Origin: Candidatus Angelobacter sp. Gp1-AA117
Lineage (GTDB): Bacteria > Acidobacteriota > Terriglobia > Terriglobales > Acidobacteriaceae
Assembly: GCA_003223515.1 (NCBI GenBank)
Contig: QHVI01000041.1
Location: 1-59,686, forward strand
Length of the DNA: 59,686 nucleotides
Direction: 5' to 3'
Part shown: positions 44,850-54,002 of the stretch, piece by piece
Layout: every line of letters begins with the position of its first letter
Position numbering within the stretch: position 1 is the stretch's first letter
The notes under the pieces: generated by a model
What the model saw: only the letters and a program-made list of their open reading frames with translations
What the model was told of the DNA's origin: nothing
Databases searched by the model: none
Translations under genes and position numbers: made by a program

Positions 44850-45605
44850 TTATTGCCTGAAAGCAATGAATAGAAGATTAGAGTTTTGGTTGTGGACACC
44901 CGCAAAAGCAAATGTCTTGCGTGCAGCAGCCAGAGCCTTCCCTTTCCAGTTGAGCGAAATCCAGGGCACCCAATATACCGGATGGACTTTTCGTACTGAC
45001 AAATATTTGCTCAAAACAGACTGTAGTTTGGCTTCGTCAAACGACTGCTCATGCCCCCAGCGATGGAAGCGCTTTTTGCAGTCTGGGCAAAATACTTCGT
45101 TATCGGCCAGGTTCTCGCGGTAGGGCACACTTCCGATCAGCACGCCACCAGGAACCAGCACTCGCCGGATCTCTTTGAGGCCCGTTTCCATGGTTTCAGG
45201 TTTGAGGTGTTCGAATACTTCGGTACAGATCACCGCGTTCACACTGTCTGAAGCAATGGGCAGAGATTCAATCAGTCCGCAATGAGCCTCTATGCCTTCT
45301 GCCTGCAGCCGTTCGATCGATTGCCGGTCGGGATCAACAGAAAGCACTTTCCAGTTTCGCTGCTTTGCGGCGCGTTCCAGGTAGCCGTTGCCACAGCCGA
45401 TGTTCAGAAGAGTTCTTCCGTTGGCGTGTTTTTCTGCAATGCGGACGAGCGAATCCAGCCGCTTCTGTGAACCCTCAAAAACGTCGAGACGCTCTGTTTG
45501 AATGTGCGACCACAGGCGTATCTGTGATGTCTCAGGAGGCATTGCGAATGATTTTACCGCAAAGGAGCAGCGCAATTCAGATGCTGAGGTGATGCTTACA
45601 GCCAT
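44850..45605 (-). CDS. Class I SAM-dependent methyltransferase with CxxC motif
   Basis: A 251-residue methyltransferase. SAM motif LLNIGCGNGYLERAAK, motif IV VICTEVFEHLKPETMETGL, and VLVPGGVLIGSVPYRENL. An inserted CPDCKKRFHRWGHEQSF stretch with a C-x2-C pair and two His may bind zinc. This insertion is common in methyltransferases of polysaccharide loci. The start is uncertain: ATG 45605 follows TTG 45608 in frame, and ATG 45542 (MPPETSQIR) would fit most homologues. None has a clear ribosome-binding site. It precedes the TylF-type gene and probably methylates a sugar. Confidence 0.82.
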   Translation of the reverse strand: MAVSITSASELRCSFAVKSFAMPPETSQIRLWSHIQTERLDVFEGSQKRLDSLVRIAEKHANGRTLLNIGCGNGYLERAAKQRNWKVLSVDPDRQSIERLQAEGIEAHCGLIESLPIASDSVNAVICTEVFEHLKPETMETGLKEIRRVLVPGGVLIGSVPYRENLADNEVFCPDCKKRFHRWGHEQSFDEAKLQSVLSKYLSVRKVHPVYWVPWISLNWKGKALAAARKTFAFAGVHNQNSNLLFIAFRQ

Positions 45606-45657
45606 CAAGCGGTGCTCTGCAGCTACTTACTATGCCTCGTCCCTGGGATCCAGGCCA

Positions 45658-46257
45658 TCACTTGCTGATACATTTCCAGCAGACACAAACGTCTTTCCCG
45701 TCGATTTTTTGCGTTTCTACGCACACCCGTGATTCCTCGCATGCCAACATGGTGCTTTGAGCGTCTGCAGTGTGGACTATTCCATCGAGCTTCCCACCGA
45801 AGAGCCTCTCTGCATCGCCGGGCTTGGCTGGCGCTTTCTTAGGGTCTACCAGCACAGTCACAAATGCTGGTTTCTGGTCGATGTTGCCTACTTGATACGC
45901 AACAGAAATGGGGTGGTCAGACGCGGTATTTTCCAGATTGATAGTCTTGTCTAATTTATATTCGTTTCCGTTTTGAAGCGTGAATTCATCATTTCTTACA
46001 GCATTCTGGACAGCTTGCTCCGTTCCTTTCGGCGTTTCGGACTCAGTGCTGCTATGCTTCTTTGCACTCGCCGCTTTCTGTGTTTTTACTTCTCCTTCAA
46101 TGGGAAGCTTGCCTTTGAGCCCGTCTGTTGCTGTCCCTGCGTGCTTCCCACTTTTTTGCCCACCAGCAGCGGATGCAGTGCCTGCGCCGGTCTGAGCCGG
46201 AAGGCAAGCAGGAAAAAACAGCAAAACGGCAAGGACACTAGGTAGAGTAGATTTCAT
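45658..46257 (-). CDS. Secreted protein of unknown function
   Basis: A 199-residue exported protein (signal sequence KSTLPSVLAVLLFFPACLPAQ, where a C-terminal Cys before the cleavage site could also make it a lipoprotein). A low-complexity Ala/Gly/Lys-rich linker (about 22-90) leads to a C-terminal domain containing NEYKLDKTINLEN, PISVAYQVGNIDQKPAFVTVLVDP and a Cys-rich end (LACEESRVCVETQKIDGKDVCVCWKC). I recognise no family. ATG 46257 has AAGGAG upstream and overlaps the preceding gene by four bases, so it is probably translated together with the membrane protein encoded there. Confidence 0.6.
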   Translation of the reverse strand: MKSTLPSVLAVLLFFPACLPAQTGAGTASAAGGQKSGKHAGTATDGLKGKLPIEGEVKTQKAASAKKHSSTESETPKGTEQAVQNAVRNDEFTLQNGNEYKLDKTINLENTASDHPISVAYQVGNIDQKPAFVTVLVDPKKAPAKPGDAERLFGGKLDGIVHTADAQSTMLACEESRVCVETQKIDGKDVCVCWKCISK

Positions 46258-47111
46258 GGGGTACTCCTTGGATAAAATTTCATGAAGACCAGTAAAAAGA
46301 GCAAACAGAATATGGTCAGAATACAGTAGTCGACGATGGTGGGGAAAACAGTGATGGAGGATGGAACTATCAAGTTCCGCAAGCCCCACAAAGCAGCAAA
46401 GAAGCCCAGCGATTTCGGCAAGAGATCATCCGGATTCCCAGTCGCTACCAGGTGCACCAGAAAAATGATAGAAAAGACCAGAAAGATGATGCTCACCATC
46501 CGGACAAAAAATTTGCGCGAGAGTACGAGATGGGAAACTCCCGGCCTGGAACTTTCGTCCGTGAGGGTACCGGTAAAATTCTGATCGGCAACAACGGCTT
46601 CAAGAGAATTGATTGAGGCGTTGTCCTCAATGCAGGCACCGGTTTTATTGTTGACACATACCCGGGGAAAAAGCCGCATCTGGTAAGAGTCGAACGGATA
46701 CCAGATTTCCTGGGCTGAGACACGGTCCGTCAATATAAGTTCGGAGCAATCAAAGGTAGCAGCGGAACGCGGCTTGCCGCCATCGCTCTTTTCAAAAGTT
46801 TGTATCTTGCAATCTTGAGTCGCAGATAACAGCCATTTGCGACTCCCTCGTCGATCAGTTTCAAAAGGACTGAAGGATATTGAGCTGATTGGTGCGTCAT
46901 CTGGACCGCTCAATTCGAGACGGATATCAGTTTTGATTTTGTGCAACTGCGAATCGTATTTGATGCCCAATAACTGTAGCGTGCCGTGGAATGGCTGAGT
47001 GCCTGTTCCTCCATTGCTGACCGTTAGTGGACTAGGGAACTCTTTAAAAACAAAGTCATAGATAAAGAGAAGGATAGTAAGGCAAAGTGCTGCGCCAATT
47101 AGTTTCCTCAT
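46254..47111 (-). CDS. Membrane protein, DUF4436-like
   Basis: A 285-residue protein with an N-terminal helix (about 4-20), a periplasmic domain (about 25-205) and three C-terminal helices (MVSIIFLVFSIIFLVHLVA, SLGFFAALWGLRNLIV, YCILTIFCLLFLLVFM). EIWYPFDSYQMRLFPRV and the helix motif FAALWGLRNLIVPSSITVFPTIVDY resemble the DUF4436 family, whose role is unknown. This assignment is weak. It overlaps the secreted protein gene downstream by four bases, an arrangement suggesting the two proteins interact at the membrane. Both are transcribed away from the flanking DinB-like gene. Confidence 0.5.
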   Translation of the reverse strand: MRKLIGAALCLTILLFIYDFVFKEFPSPLTVSNGGTGTQPFHGTLQLLGIKYDSQLHKIKTDIRLELSGPDDAPISSISFSPFETDRRGSRKWLLSATQDCKIQTFEKSDGGKPRSAATFDCSELILTDRVSAQEIWYPFDSYQMRLFPRVCVNNKTGACIEDNASINSLEAVVADQNFTGTLTDESSRPGVSHLVLSRKFFVRMVSIIFLVFSIIFLVHLVATGNPDDLLPKSLGFFAALWGLRNLIVPSSITVFPTIVDYCILTIFCLLFLLVFMKFYPRSTP

Positions 47112-47305
47112 TGCAGCTTTGTCTCCTCTCCTGCATTGAGCTAGTGTTCCAGAAGTAGCACAAGCCAGCTTAATTATGGTAACGCGAACCAGAGCCGATA
47201 CCCTTTACCCAGACTGGCATACGCAATGGTGCATTCCTGCTTGGACTCATTAGACAGTATGATTCCAAGGTGATTTGCTCTCGACGGAGCAGCGCCGATA
47301 TCAGC

Positions 47306-47311
47306 TATAAT
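47306..47311 (+). promoter_or_regulatory. Possible -10 element ahead of the DinB-like gene
   Basis: TATAAT occurs at 47306-47311 in an otherwise gene-free 325-bp spacer. No good -35 box lies at the expected distance (GACGGA at 47283-47288). It is placed about 125 bases before the DinB gene, so it may drive it. This is a weak call. Confidence 0.3.
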
Positions 47312-47436
47312 CCTTGCAATGTTTCACAATCATCCGCATTTGATGTCCTCTTCCAGATGCTGGATCATCGCGTCTCTCCGGTCGTTTTGCAACCATATTC
47401 CCGGCCCCGAGTTTATTCAGACACCAGGAGGTACTC

Positions 47437-47991
47437 ATGCATAAGCCCGTGAGTGTATGGATTCTTGCTGTTGTGCTCTTGAGTTCATGCCTTGTAAGCG
47501 CGCAGAAGCGCCCGCCTGAGCCCAAAACCATTCCTGATTCCATTGATCTCATCTGGAACAAAATTGAGCATGACTTCACGGCGCTGGCAGAGGCCATGCC
47601 CGAAGATAAATGGAGCTTCAAGCCCACGCAGGGCGAATTCAAAGATGCGCGCACATTTGCGGAGCAGGTAAAGCACGTGGCATGCGCCAATGAGGCCTGG
47701 GCAAAACAGATGTCGAGTGAAAAGCCTCCGGCGCGCTGCGCCCTTGGAGGCCCGAACCCAGCCAAGACAAAAGCTGAGATCCTCAAGTACCTGCAGGATT
47801 CCTTTGCAATGGTCGATAAGGCGATTGCCGAGACGACCGCCGAGAACCTGTTGCATTCCAATCCCGGTCCCTACTGGGGGCCAAACCGGCTTTCCGCTCT
47901 GACTGCAACGGTGTGGCACATCTCAGATCATTACGGCCAATTAGTGGAGTACTTGCGGATGAATGGAATTGTGCCGCCGGCCAGCAAATAA
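47437..47991 (+). CDS. Secreted DinB-superfamily protein
   Basis: A 184-residue exported protein with signal peptide VSVWILAVVLLSSCLVSA and a four-helix DinB domain. The three candidate metal-ligand histidines are in AEQVKHVACANE, TVWHISDHYGQLVEYLRMNG (H-x3-H) and a pattern typical of the family. DinB proteins include metal-dependent thiol transferases and DNA-damage-inducible proteins of unknown role. Acidobacteria carry many secreted versions. ATG 47437 has AGGAGG seven bases upstream. It is four bases before the asparagine synthase gene, so co-transcription is likely, but no functional link is obvious. Confidence 0.85.
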   Translation: MHKPVSVWILAVVLLSSCLVSAQKRPPEPKTIPDSIDLIWNKIEHDFTALAEAMPEDKWSFKPTQGEFKDARTFAEQVKHVACANEAWAKQMSSEKPPARCALGGPNPAKTKAEILKYLQDSFAMVDKAIAETTAENLLHSNPGPYWGPNRLSALTATVWHISDHYGQLVEYLRMNGIVPPASK

Positions 47992-47994
47992 CGT

Positions 47995-49971
47995 ATGTGT
48001 GGAATTGCGGGCTTCTGGCAGAGCAAAGCGGGAGAAGAGAATCCCCGGGAAATCCTGGAGCGCATGGGCGCAACTCTGGCTTACCGCGGTCCTGATGATT
48101 CGGGAATTCACTATGACAGTTCTTCCGGCCTGGGCTTTGCGTTCCGCCGTCTTTCGATTATTGACCTTTCACCTGAAGGTCACCAGCCCATGTCCTCGAC
48201 CTCTGGCCGTTACACCATCATTTTCAATGGCGAAGTCTATAACTTTGAACAGATAAGGTCGGAACTCGGAAGCCATGCGTGGCGCGGCCACTCGGATACT
48301 GAGGTCATGCTGGCGGCCATTGAACGGTGGGGATTACGTTCCACTGTGGAACGATTCGTGGGGATGTTTGCCTTCGCTCTCTGGGATCGTGAAGAGCGAA
48401 AACTCTACCTGGTACGCGACCGCCTGGGCATCAAGCCGCTCTACTATGGATTGGTTGCCGGCAGCTTCGTCTTTGCTTCAGAGTTGAAGGCGATTCGCGA
48501 ATTTCCCGGGTTCGACGCCAGGATCGATCGCGATGCCCTGGCGCTCTACATGCGGTTCGCCTATGTGCCTGCGCCGCATTCCATCTATGAAGGCATTCAT
48601 AAGCTAAAGCCGGGACACATTCTCTCATTGAGTTCTCCTGATGAAGCGCCTGCGGTGACGCCATTCTGGTCGGCGTTGGATATCGCCAGGCAAGGTGTGC
48701 AGTCTCCCATTCAAGCCAGTGATGCGGAGGTGGTGAAGGAACTCGAAAGCAAATTGGCCACGGCTGTAGGTTTGCGCATGATTGCCGATGTGCCCATCGG
48801 AGCGTTTCTTTCCGGGGGAATTGATTCCTCCACGGTCGTTGCCTTGATGCAGGCGCAGAGCGGCCGCCCGGTAAAGACCTTCAGCATCGGCTTTCATGAG
48901 GCAGCTTATAACGAGGCTGTCTATGCGAAGAAGGTTGCGGAGCATCTTGGTACCGGGCACACCGAGTTGTATGTAACTCCCCAGGAAGCGCTGGACGTGA
49001 TTCCGCTACTGCCCTCCATGTATGACGAGCCTTTTGCCGACTCCTCACAGATTCCCACGCATCTGGTTTCGAAACTGGCGCGCCAGCACGTGACCGTCAG
49101 CCTCTCTGGCGATGGGGGAGATGAACTCTTCGGCGGGTACACGCGCTATTTCTTTTTCAATTCGATGTGGGGCAAGCTGAAGAAAATTCCCCGGCCGCTG
49201 AGTCAGGGACTGGCAAAGCTGATTCACTCAATACCTCCAGCCAGGCTTAGTTCTTTCTTAAGCATCGTTCCGCTTCCGCAGCGATTGAAATATTCTCCCG
49301 GCGAAAAGCTGCACAAGCTGGCAGACTTTATTTCTGCGGGTACACCTGAAGCCATCTATTTGTATGCAATTTCTCAGTGGAAGAATCCAGATGAGTTGGT
49401 TCTGGGCGGACATGAGCCGGACACGGTATCGCGGGTGATCTCTGATATGAAATGGCTTCCTTCGATGGAAGAAAGAGGCATGCTCACCGACCTTACCAAT
49501 TACCTGCCAGATGACATTCTCACCAAGGTGGATCGGGCCAGCATGGCCGTGAGCCTTGAAGCCCGTGTTCCCTTGCTCGATCATCGCGTGGTTGAGTTTG
49601 CCTGGAGACTGCCACTCCGTTGCCGGATTCGTGACGGTAAGGCAAAGTGGGCGTTGAGGCAGGTGTTGTACCGCTATGTTCCTGCGGAACTGGTCGAACG
49701 GCCTAAGATGGGGTTCGGCGTTCCTGTGGATGAATGGCTGCGCGGGCCACTGCGGGAATGGGCTGAAGATCTTCTCAGCGAGCACCGGATCCAACAGGAT
49801 GGCTTCTTGGCAGCGCCGCCTGTCCGCCGCTTATGGCAGGAGCATCTTTCCGGAGCTCGCGACTGGCAATACCTCCTGTGGCCTGTCCTCATGTTCCAGG
49901 CATGGATCGCACAAACCAGGCATCCGGCGGAGCGCGGTGAATTCATCAGCAGCGTAGGCCGGTCCCGCTAA
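47995..49971 (+). CDS. asnB: Glutamine-dependent asparagine synthase-like amidotransferase
   Basis: A 658-residue AsnB-type enzyme. The Ntn glutaminase domain has the catalytic Cys2 exposed after Met removal (MCGIAGFW), [12 protein letters not shown] and [14 protein letters not shown]. The synthetase domain has the PP-loop SGGIDSS (residues 273-279), [16 protein letters not shown] and [33 protein letters not shown]. It would amidate a carboxylate using glutamine and ATP. In polysaccharide loci such enzymes amidate uronic acids rather than make asparagine. The next gene is a glycosyltransferase starting at the base after its stop, which supports that role. There is no strong ribosome-binding site. 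Confidence 0.92.
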   Translation: MCGIAGFWQSKAGEENPREILERMGATLAYRGPDDSGIHYDSSSGLGFAFRRLSIIDLSPEGHQPMSSTSGRYTIIFNGEVYNFEQIRSELGSHAWRGHSDTEVMLAAIERWGLRSTVERFVGMFAFALWDREERKLYLVRDRLGIKPLYYGLVAGSFVFASELKAIREFPGFDARIDRDALALYMRFAYVPAPHSIYEGIHKLKPGHILSLSSPDEAPAVTPFWSALDIARQGVQSPIQASDAEVVKELESKLATAVGLRMIADVPIGAFLSGGIDSSTVVALMQAQSGRPVKTFSIGFHEAAYNEAVYAKKVAEHLGTGHTELYVTPQEALDVIPLLPSMYDEPFADSSQIPTHLVSKLARQHVTVSLSGDGGDELFGGYTRYFFFNSMWGKLKKIPRPLSQGLAKLIHSIPPARLSSFLSIVPLPQRLKYSPGEKLHKLADFISAGTPEAIYLYAISQWKNPDELVLGGHEPDTVSRVISDMKWLPSMEERGMLTDLTNYLPDDILTKVDRASMAVSLEARVPLLDHRVVEFAWRLPLRCRIRDGKAKWALRQVLYRYVPAELVERPKMGFGVPVDEWLRGPLREWAEDLLSEHRIQQDGFLAAPPVRRLWQEHLSGARDWQYLLWPVLMFQAWIAQTRHPAERGEFISSVGRSR

Positions 49972-51162
49972 ATGCACATTCTGATGCTCCACAACCGCTA
50001 TCTGGTAGCCGGCGGCGAAGATCATGCCACCGCTGCCGAGGTTGCACTGCTCAAAGAATACGGCCATCCAGTCGAGCTGCTGGAGCACGATAACCGCGAG
50101 ATTGAGAAACTGGGCAAGACCAGGACGGCATTTCGGACGGTGTGGTCGCCGGACTCACACCATGTGATCTACGAAAAACTGCGCACCGGCTCCTTCGACC
50201 TCCTGCACGTACAGAACTTTTTTCCTCTCTGGTCGCCTTCTGTTTACTATGCCGCAGAGCGTGCCGGTGTCCCGGTTGTCCAGACTCTGCACAACTACCG
50301 CCTGATGTGCGTGAACGCCACTTTCTTCCGTGATGGACACCTGTGCGAGGACTGCCTGGGCAAGAGTGCTCCCTGGAGTGGCGTGGTGCATGGCTGCTAC
50401 CGGGAAAACCGTGCTGCCAGCGCGGTGCTTGCCACTATGGTGGGCTGGCACAAACTGCTGGGCACCTGGAAAAACAAAGTCCAGGTGTATGTGGCCCTTA
50501 CAGAGTTTGCGCGTGAGAAGTACGTTGCAGGCGGCCTTCCTGAAGAAAAGATCATGGTGAAGCCCAACTTTATTCATCCGGCGCCCGCGCCTGGCAATGG
50601 AGGTGGCGGATACGCGCTCTATGTTGGCCGCCTGAGTCCCGAGAAGGGGATAGCAACCATGCTGGAGGCATGGAAAGCGGCAGCGAATCCAATTCCCCTG
50701 AAGATTGCCGGTGACGGCCCGCTCAAAGATCTTGTGCTGGCTGCGTGCTCAGGAAGCTCGATTGAGTACCTGGGAAGCAAATCGCCGGTTGAGGTCATGG
50801 ACTTGATGCGCGCTGCCGAATTTCTGATCTTTCCTTCCGAATGTTACGAAACCATGGGACGAACGATGATTGAAGCTTTTGCCGCAGGCACACCGGTCGT
50901 GGCCGCCAATGTGGGGCCGCCTGCCTCGATGGTCATCCATGGAAAAACCGGATTTCACTATCGTGCAGCAGATGTCTCTGCATTGCGGGAACAGGTGGAA
51001 TGGTGCTCGCGCCATCTGCAGGAAGTCCGGTCACTCAGAGGCAACGCCCGCAAAGCTTTTGAAGAAAAATACACAGGCAAAGCGAACCTCGAAATGCTGC
51101 TGGCTATCTACCGCAAAGCGCTTGCGGCATCTTCTGAATCTCCATCTCCTGCGCAGGATTGA
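49972..51162 (+). CDS. Glycosyltransferase family 4
   Basis: A 396-residue GT4 enzyme. N-terminal LHNRYLVAGGEDHATAAEVALL (glycine-rich acceptor loop), then a Cys-containing insertion with NATFFRDGHLCEDCLGKSAPWSGVVHGCYR (about 110-150), YALYVGRLSPEKGIATMLEAW at the linker, and FPSECYETMGRTMIEAFAAGTPVVAANVGPPASMV. The insertion with C-x2-C is a recognised feature of capsule GT4s such as those preceding amidated sugars. It starts immediately after the asnB stop, so the two are coupled. It ends the second exopolysaccharide block. Confidence 0.9.
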   Translation: MHILMLHNRYLVAGGEDHATAAEVALLKEYGHPVELLEHDNREIEKLGKTRTAFRTVWSPDSHHVIYEKLRTGSFDLLHVQNFFPLWSPSVYYAAERAGVPVVQTLHNYRLMCVNATFFRDGHLCEDCLGKSAPWSGVVHGCYRENRAASAVLATMVGWHKLLGTWKNKVQVYVALTEFAREKYVAGGLPEEKIMVKPNFIHPAPAPGNGGGGYALYVGRLSPEKGIATMLEAWKAAANPIPLKIAGDGPLKDLVLAACSGSSIEYLGSKSPVEVMDLMRAAEFLIFPSECYETMGRTMIEAFAAGTPVVAANVGPPASMVIHGKTGFHYRAADVSALREQVEWCSRHLQEVRSLRGNARKAFEEKYTGKANLEMLLAIYRKALAASSESPSPAQD

Positions 51163-51237
51163 GTTAAATCACGCCTTAAGATCCAGGCCATTTCAGCCGA
51201 AGACTTAGAGTGATGTGTCCTCTCGGGGCTGCAGGCG

Positions 51238-51278
51238 GCATATCGTAAACCGGTTGCGGAATGGACATTACGATATGC
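51238..51278. promoter_or_regulatory. Perfect 11-bp inverted repeat in a gene-free leader
   Basis: GCATATCGTAA (51238-51248) and TTACGATATGC (51268-51278) are perfect inverse copies separated by 19 bases, in a 315-bp spacer ahead of the DUF11 gene. It can form a strong hairpin or serve as an operator for a dimeric regulator. The rest of the spacer shows no gene and no recognised riboswitch. Confidence 0.5.
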
Positions 51279-51477
51279 ACGTCCAAATGCAGGATTCGAC
51301 TTGACAAACTGCGGCAGCCCAAGCAGAGTACTTGCACAGTCCCCTAAAAGTGTAATGCAGGCGATGGATGCCTTTCCTGCCGGAGACGGAATTCTGTCTG
51401 GCAGGCGGGGTCTCCAGTTGCCCCGGCTGTATAAGAACTCCACGATTGGCCGGAACTTCCGGATATGAGGCCCGACG

Positions 51478-53235
51478 GTGAAAGTTTTCCATCTTTTCTC
51501 TCAAATTGGCTGCCGCCGTTTTCTTGCTTATCTCATTTTGCTGGCGCTCTTCAGCGTGCTTCCAGCCGCAGTCTGGGCGCAATCGCCGCCCACCATCAGC
51601 AAGGCGTTTGGCGCGGCGAACGTCCCGGTCAATGGCAGCACCACCCTTACGTTTACGATTACGAATCCGAATCCGGCGACCGATCTAACCAACGTCAGCT
51701 TTACTGATAATTTGCCTGCGGGCCTGATCATTGCCAATCCCGACAGCCTTACCCCTGATCCAGTTCTGGGCGATTGCGATTCCACCGGAACCACGGGAGT
51801 CATTACTCCGGCCACCACCAGTATCAGCCTTAGCGGCGGGCAGATTCCCGCGAATGCCACCTGCACTTTTTCCATTGATGTGTTCGCGATTTCCGGGGGA
51901 GACCAAGTCAATACTACCGACCCTATTTCCTCGACCGAGGGCGGCACCGGCGGTACGGCCACGGCTACAGTCACCGTTGACGTTTCCGATCTCACGATTG
52001 CCAAGACCCATACCGGCACGTTTCAGCAGGGGCAACCGGGCGCAACCTACACAATCACCGTAACGAATTCCGGCAGCGCCACAACTACCAATCCAGTCAC
52101 AGTCACAGATACCCTGCCCGCAGGCTTGACCGCCAGTGCGATTGGCGGTGTGGGATGGACGTGCAGCACGCCTCCAACGCTGCAATGCTCGCGCGCCGAT
52201 GCGATCGATCCAGGGGTAAGCTTTAGTGACCTCACTGTTACGGTCAATGTGGCTGCGAACGCGCCACCATCGGTCACGAATTCGGCCACCGTCTCCGGCG
52301 GAGGCGAAGTCAATACTTCCAATGACACAGCCACCGATGTCACAGCAATAGGACCGGCTCCCGATCTCACCATTACCAAGAGCCATTCCGGTTCTTTTAC
52401 TCCAGGGCAGACGGGAGCGACCTATACGCTGACGGTTTCCAATGTCGGCAGCGGGGCGACGAATGCAACCGTCACGGTTACCGACACTCTGCCGAATGTG
52501 CCTAACACCTTGGTGCCCACTGCCATCAGCGGTACAGGCTGGACGTGCACGCTGGCGACTCTCACCTGCACGCGCAGTGACGTCCTGGCTGCGGCCGCAA
52601 GCTATCCGGCAATCACCCTCGTCGTAAATGTGCCGGGTAACATCGCTCCTACTGTCACCAACACCGCCACTGTTTCGGGTGGTGGGGAGATCAATACTGC
52701 GAATGACACGGCGAGCGATCCCACGCATATCGGCACATCCCCTCTGATCATCAGCGCCCAGACCGTCAACTTGCAGGTTTCACGCGGGAAGTCCGTCTTC
52801 ACGGTTTTGAATGTGGATGCCAGCAGCGGTGTTGCGCCTATTACGTTTGCCTGCAGTGGACTCCCGGCAGGCGCAAGTTGCAGCTTCACTCCACCATCGG
52901 GCAGCGCGCTTTCGTTCCAGGTCACCATGATCATCAACACCACCGGAGCGGGAGGGGCATGGACGTTCCCAGGTCCGGGTGACATACCGGGCCTTTATCC
53001 AATACTCATGCCGGTGTTTGGAGTCATGATGTTCTTGAGCTGGAGGCGAAGCAAAAAGCTTCAGGTGCGCCTGGCATTCGCTCTGGGACTGCTGCTTCTG
53101 CTGGCTGTGGCTGGCTGCGGAGGCGGCGGCAATGACACACGCACTCCCATCGGTACGTTCCCGGTGACGGTAACCGCCACAAGCCCGAGCACCGGCGCTT
53201 CATCCAGTACTACGGTGAATCTCACGGTGCTGTAG
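51478..53235 (+). CDS. Secreted DUF11-repeat surface protein
   Basis: A 585-residue exported protein. Signal peptide about residues 13-35 (RFLAYLILLALFSVLPAAVWA). There are three consecutive DUF11-type Ig-like repeats (about 40-155, 170-285, 290-420). Each has a TNTDTLPAG/TVTDTLP-like turn, an ITKSHSGSF/IAKTHTGTF start, and VTNSATVSGGGEVNTSND-type ends. A further beta domain with VSRGKSVFTVLNV and a C-terminal hydrophobic segment (GLYPILMPVFGVMMFLSW), plus a Cys-containing tail, complete it. It is likely a surface or cell-wall protein, perhaps adhesive. GTG 51478 has no strong ribosome-binding site. Confidence 0.85.
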   Translation: MKVFHLFSQIGCRRFLAYLILLALFSVLPAAVWAQSPPTISKAFGAANVPVNGSTTLTFTITNPNPATDLTNVSFTDNLPAGLIIANPDSLTPDPVLGDCDSTGTTGVITPATTSISLSGGQIPANATCTFSIDVFAISGGDQVNTTDPISSTEGGTGGTATATVTVDVSDLTIAKTHTGTFQQGQPGATYTITVTNSGSATTTNPVTVTDTLPAGLTASAIGGVGWTCSTPPTLQCSRADAIDPGVSFSDLTVTVNVAANAPPSVTNSATVSGGGEVNTSNDTATDVTAIGPAPDLTITKSHSGSFTPGQTGATYTLTVSNVGSGATNATVTVTDTLPNVPNTLVPTAISGTGWTCTLATLTCTRSDVLAAAASYPAITLVVNVPGNIAPTVTNTATVSGGGEINTANDTASDPTHIGTSPLIISAQTVNLQVSRGKSVFTVLNVDASSGVAPITFACSGLPAGASCSFTPPSGSALSFQVTMIINTTGAGGAWTFPGPGDIPGLYPILMPVFGVMMFLSWRRSKKLQVRLAFALGLLLLLAVAGCGGGGNDTRTPIGTFPVTVTATSPSTGASSSTTVNLTVL

Positions 53236-53248
53236 ATTCAATCCATTT

Positions 53249-53370
53249 TTAACCGCAAAGGACGCGAAGGACGCAAAGGCACAAAACCAGGGGTTGCTAT
53301 TGCTTCCTTTGCAGCCTTCGCGATGAATGCTTCCTAACCTGTGTCGATCAGTGTTAATCTGTGGTGAGAT
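53249..53370. repeat. CGCAAAG-type and ATCAGTG-type interspersed repeats
   Basis: TTAACCGCAAAGGACGCGAAGGACGCAAAGG (split into units here) is followed by CTTTGCAGCCTTCGCG in opposite orientation and then GTCGATCAGTGTTAATCTGTGGTGAG. Both dispersed families are therefore represented in one 156-bp spacer. There is no coding potential. Confidence 0.6.
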
Positions 53371-53391
53371 TCTGGTTTTAGTGAGTCTGCT

Positions 53392-53916
53392 GTGCTGAGA
53401 ATTACCTTCATTTTGTCCTGTCTTGTAGCGCTGGTTTCCGGCTCCAGCCTTGCTGCCGATCACCCGGAGCAGGTTTACCGGCTGCGCCTGTATCACACCC
53501 ACACCAACCAGCATATCGACGTGGTTTACAGGGAAGGGGACACTTACGTTCCCAAAGGCATTCACGAACTTGATCATTTCCTGCGCGACCACCGCACCGG
53601 CACTGTGCATCATTTTGATCCGCGGGTGTTTGACGTTCTGCATGATCTGATAGCTGCGGTGGGCGAGCCCGATGCCGAAATCAACATTGTCTGCGGCTAT
53701 CGCACTCCCTGGAGCAATCATTTTTTGCGCGGCCGCTCCCGTGCAGTGGCCAAACACAGCCTGCATATGAAAGCCATGGCTATTGATATCCGGCTGCCCG
53801 GCGTGGACACAGCCCAGCTACGGGATACCGCCCTGACGTTGCACCGGGGTGGCGTGGGCTACTACCAGCGCGAGGATTTCATCCACGTGGATGTTGGCCG
53901 TGTGCGCCGCTGGTAA
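53392..53916 (+). CDS. DUF882 (YcbK/MepK-like) exported peptidase-like protein
   Basis: A 174-residue protein with a signal peptide (RITFILSCLVALVSGSSLAA). The DUF882 domain, related to peptidase M15 zinc DD-endopeptidases, contains NIVCGYRTPWSNHFLR, SLHMKAMAIDIRL (zinc-ligand H-x-x-x-x-x-x-D type) and DFIHVDVGRVRRW with the final His ligand. Family members such as MepK cleave cross-links in peptidoglycan, so a role in envelope remodelling is likely. The start is GTG 53392, in a region without a strong ribosome-binding site. It lies 87 bases upstream of a peptidase S10-like gene on the same strand. Confidence 0.88.
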   Translation: MLRITFILSCLVALVSGSSLAADHPEQVYRLRLYHTHTNQHIDVVYREGDTYVPKGIHELDHFLRDHRTGTVHHFDPRVFDVLHDLIAAVGEPDAEINIVCGYRTPWSNHFLRGRSRAVAKHSLHMKAMAIDIRLPGVDTAQLRDTALTLHRGGVGYYQREDFIHVDVGRVRRW

Positions 53917-54002
53917 TTCTTCTATACCTTGAGAATCTCCGCCCTGTATTATTCTTCCGCGCAGTCCTGAACAAATTCTTGCCTATTGGAGGAGACTCTT
54001 TC

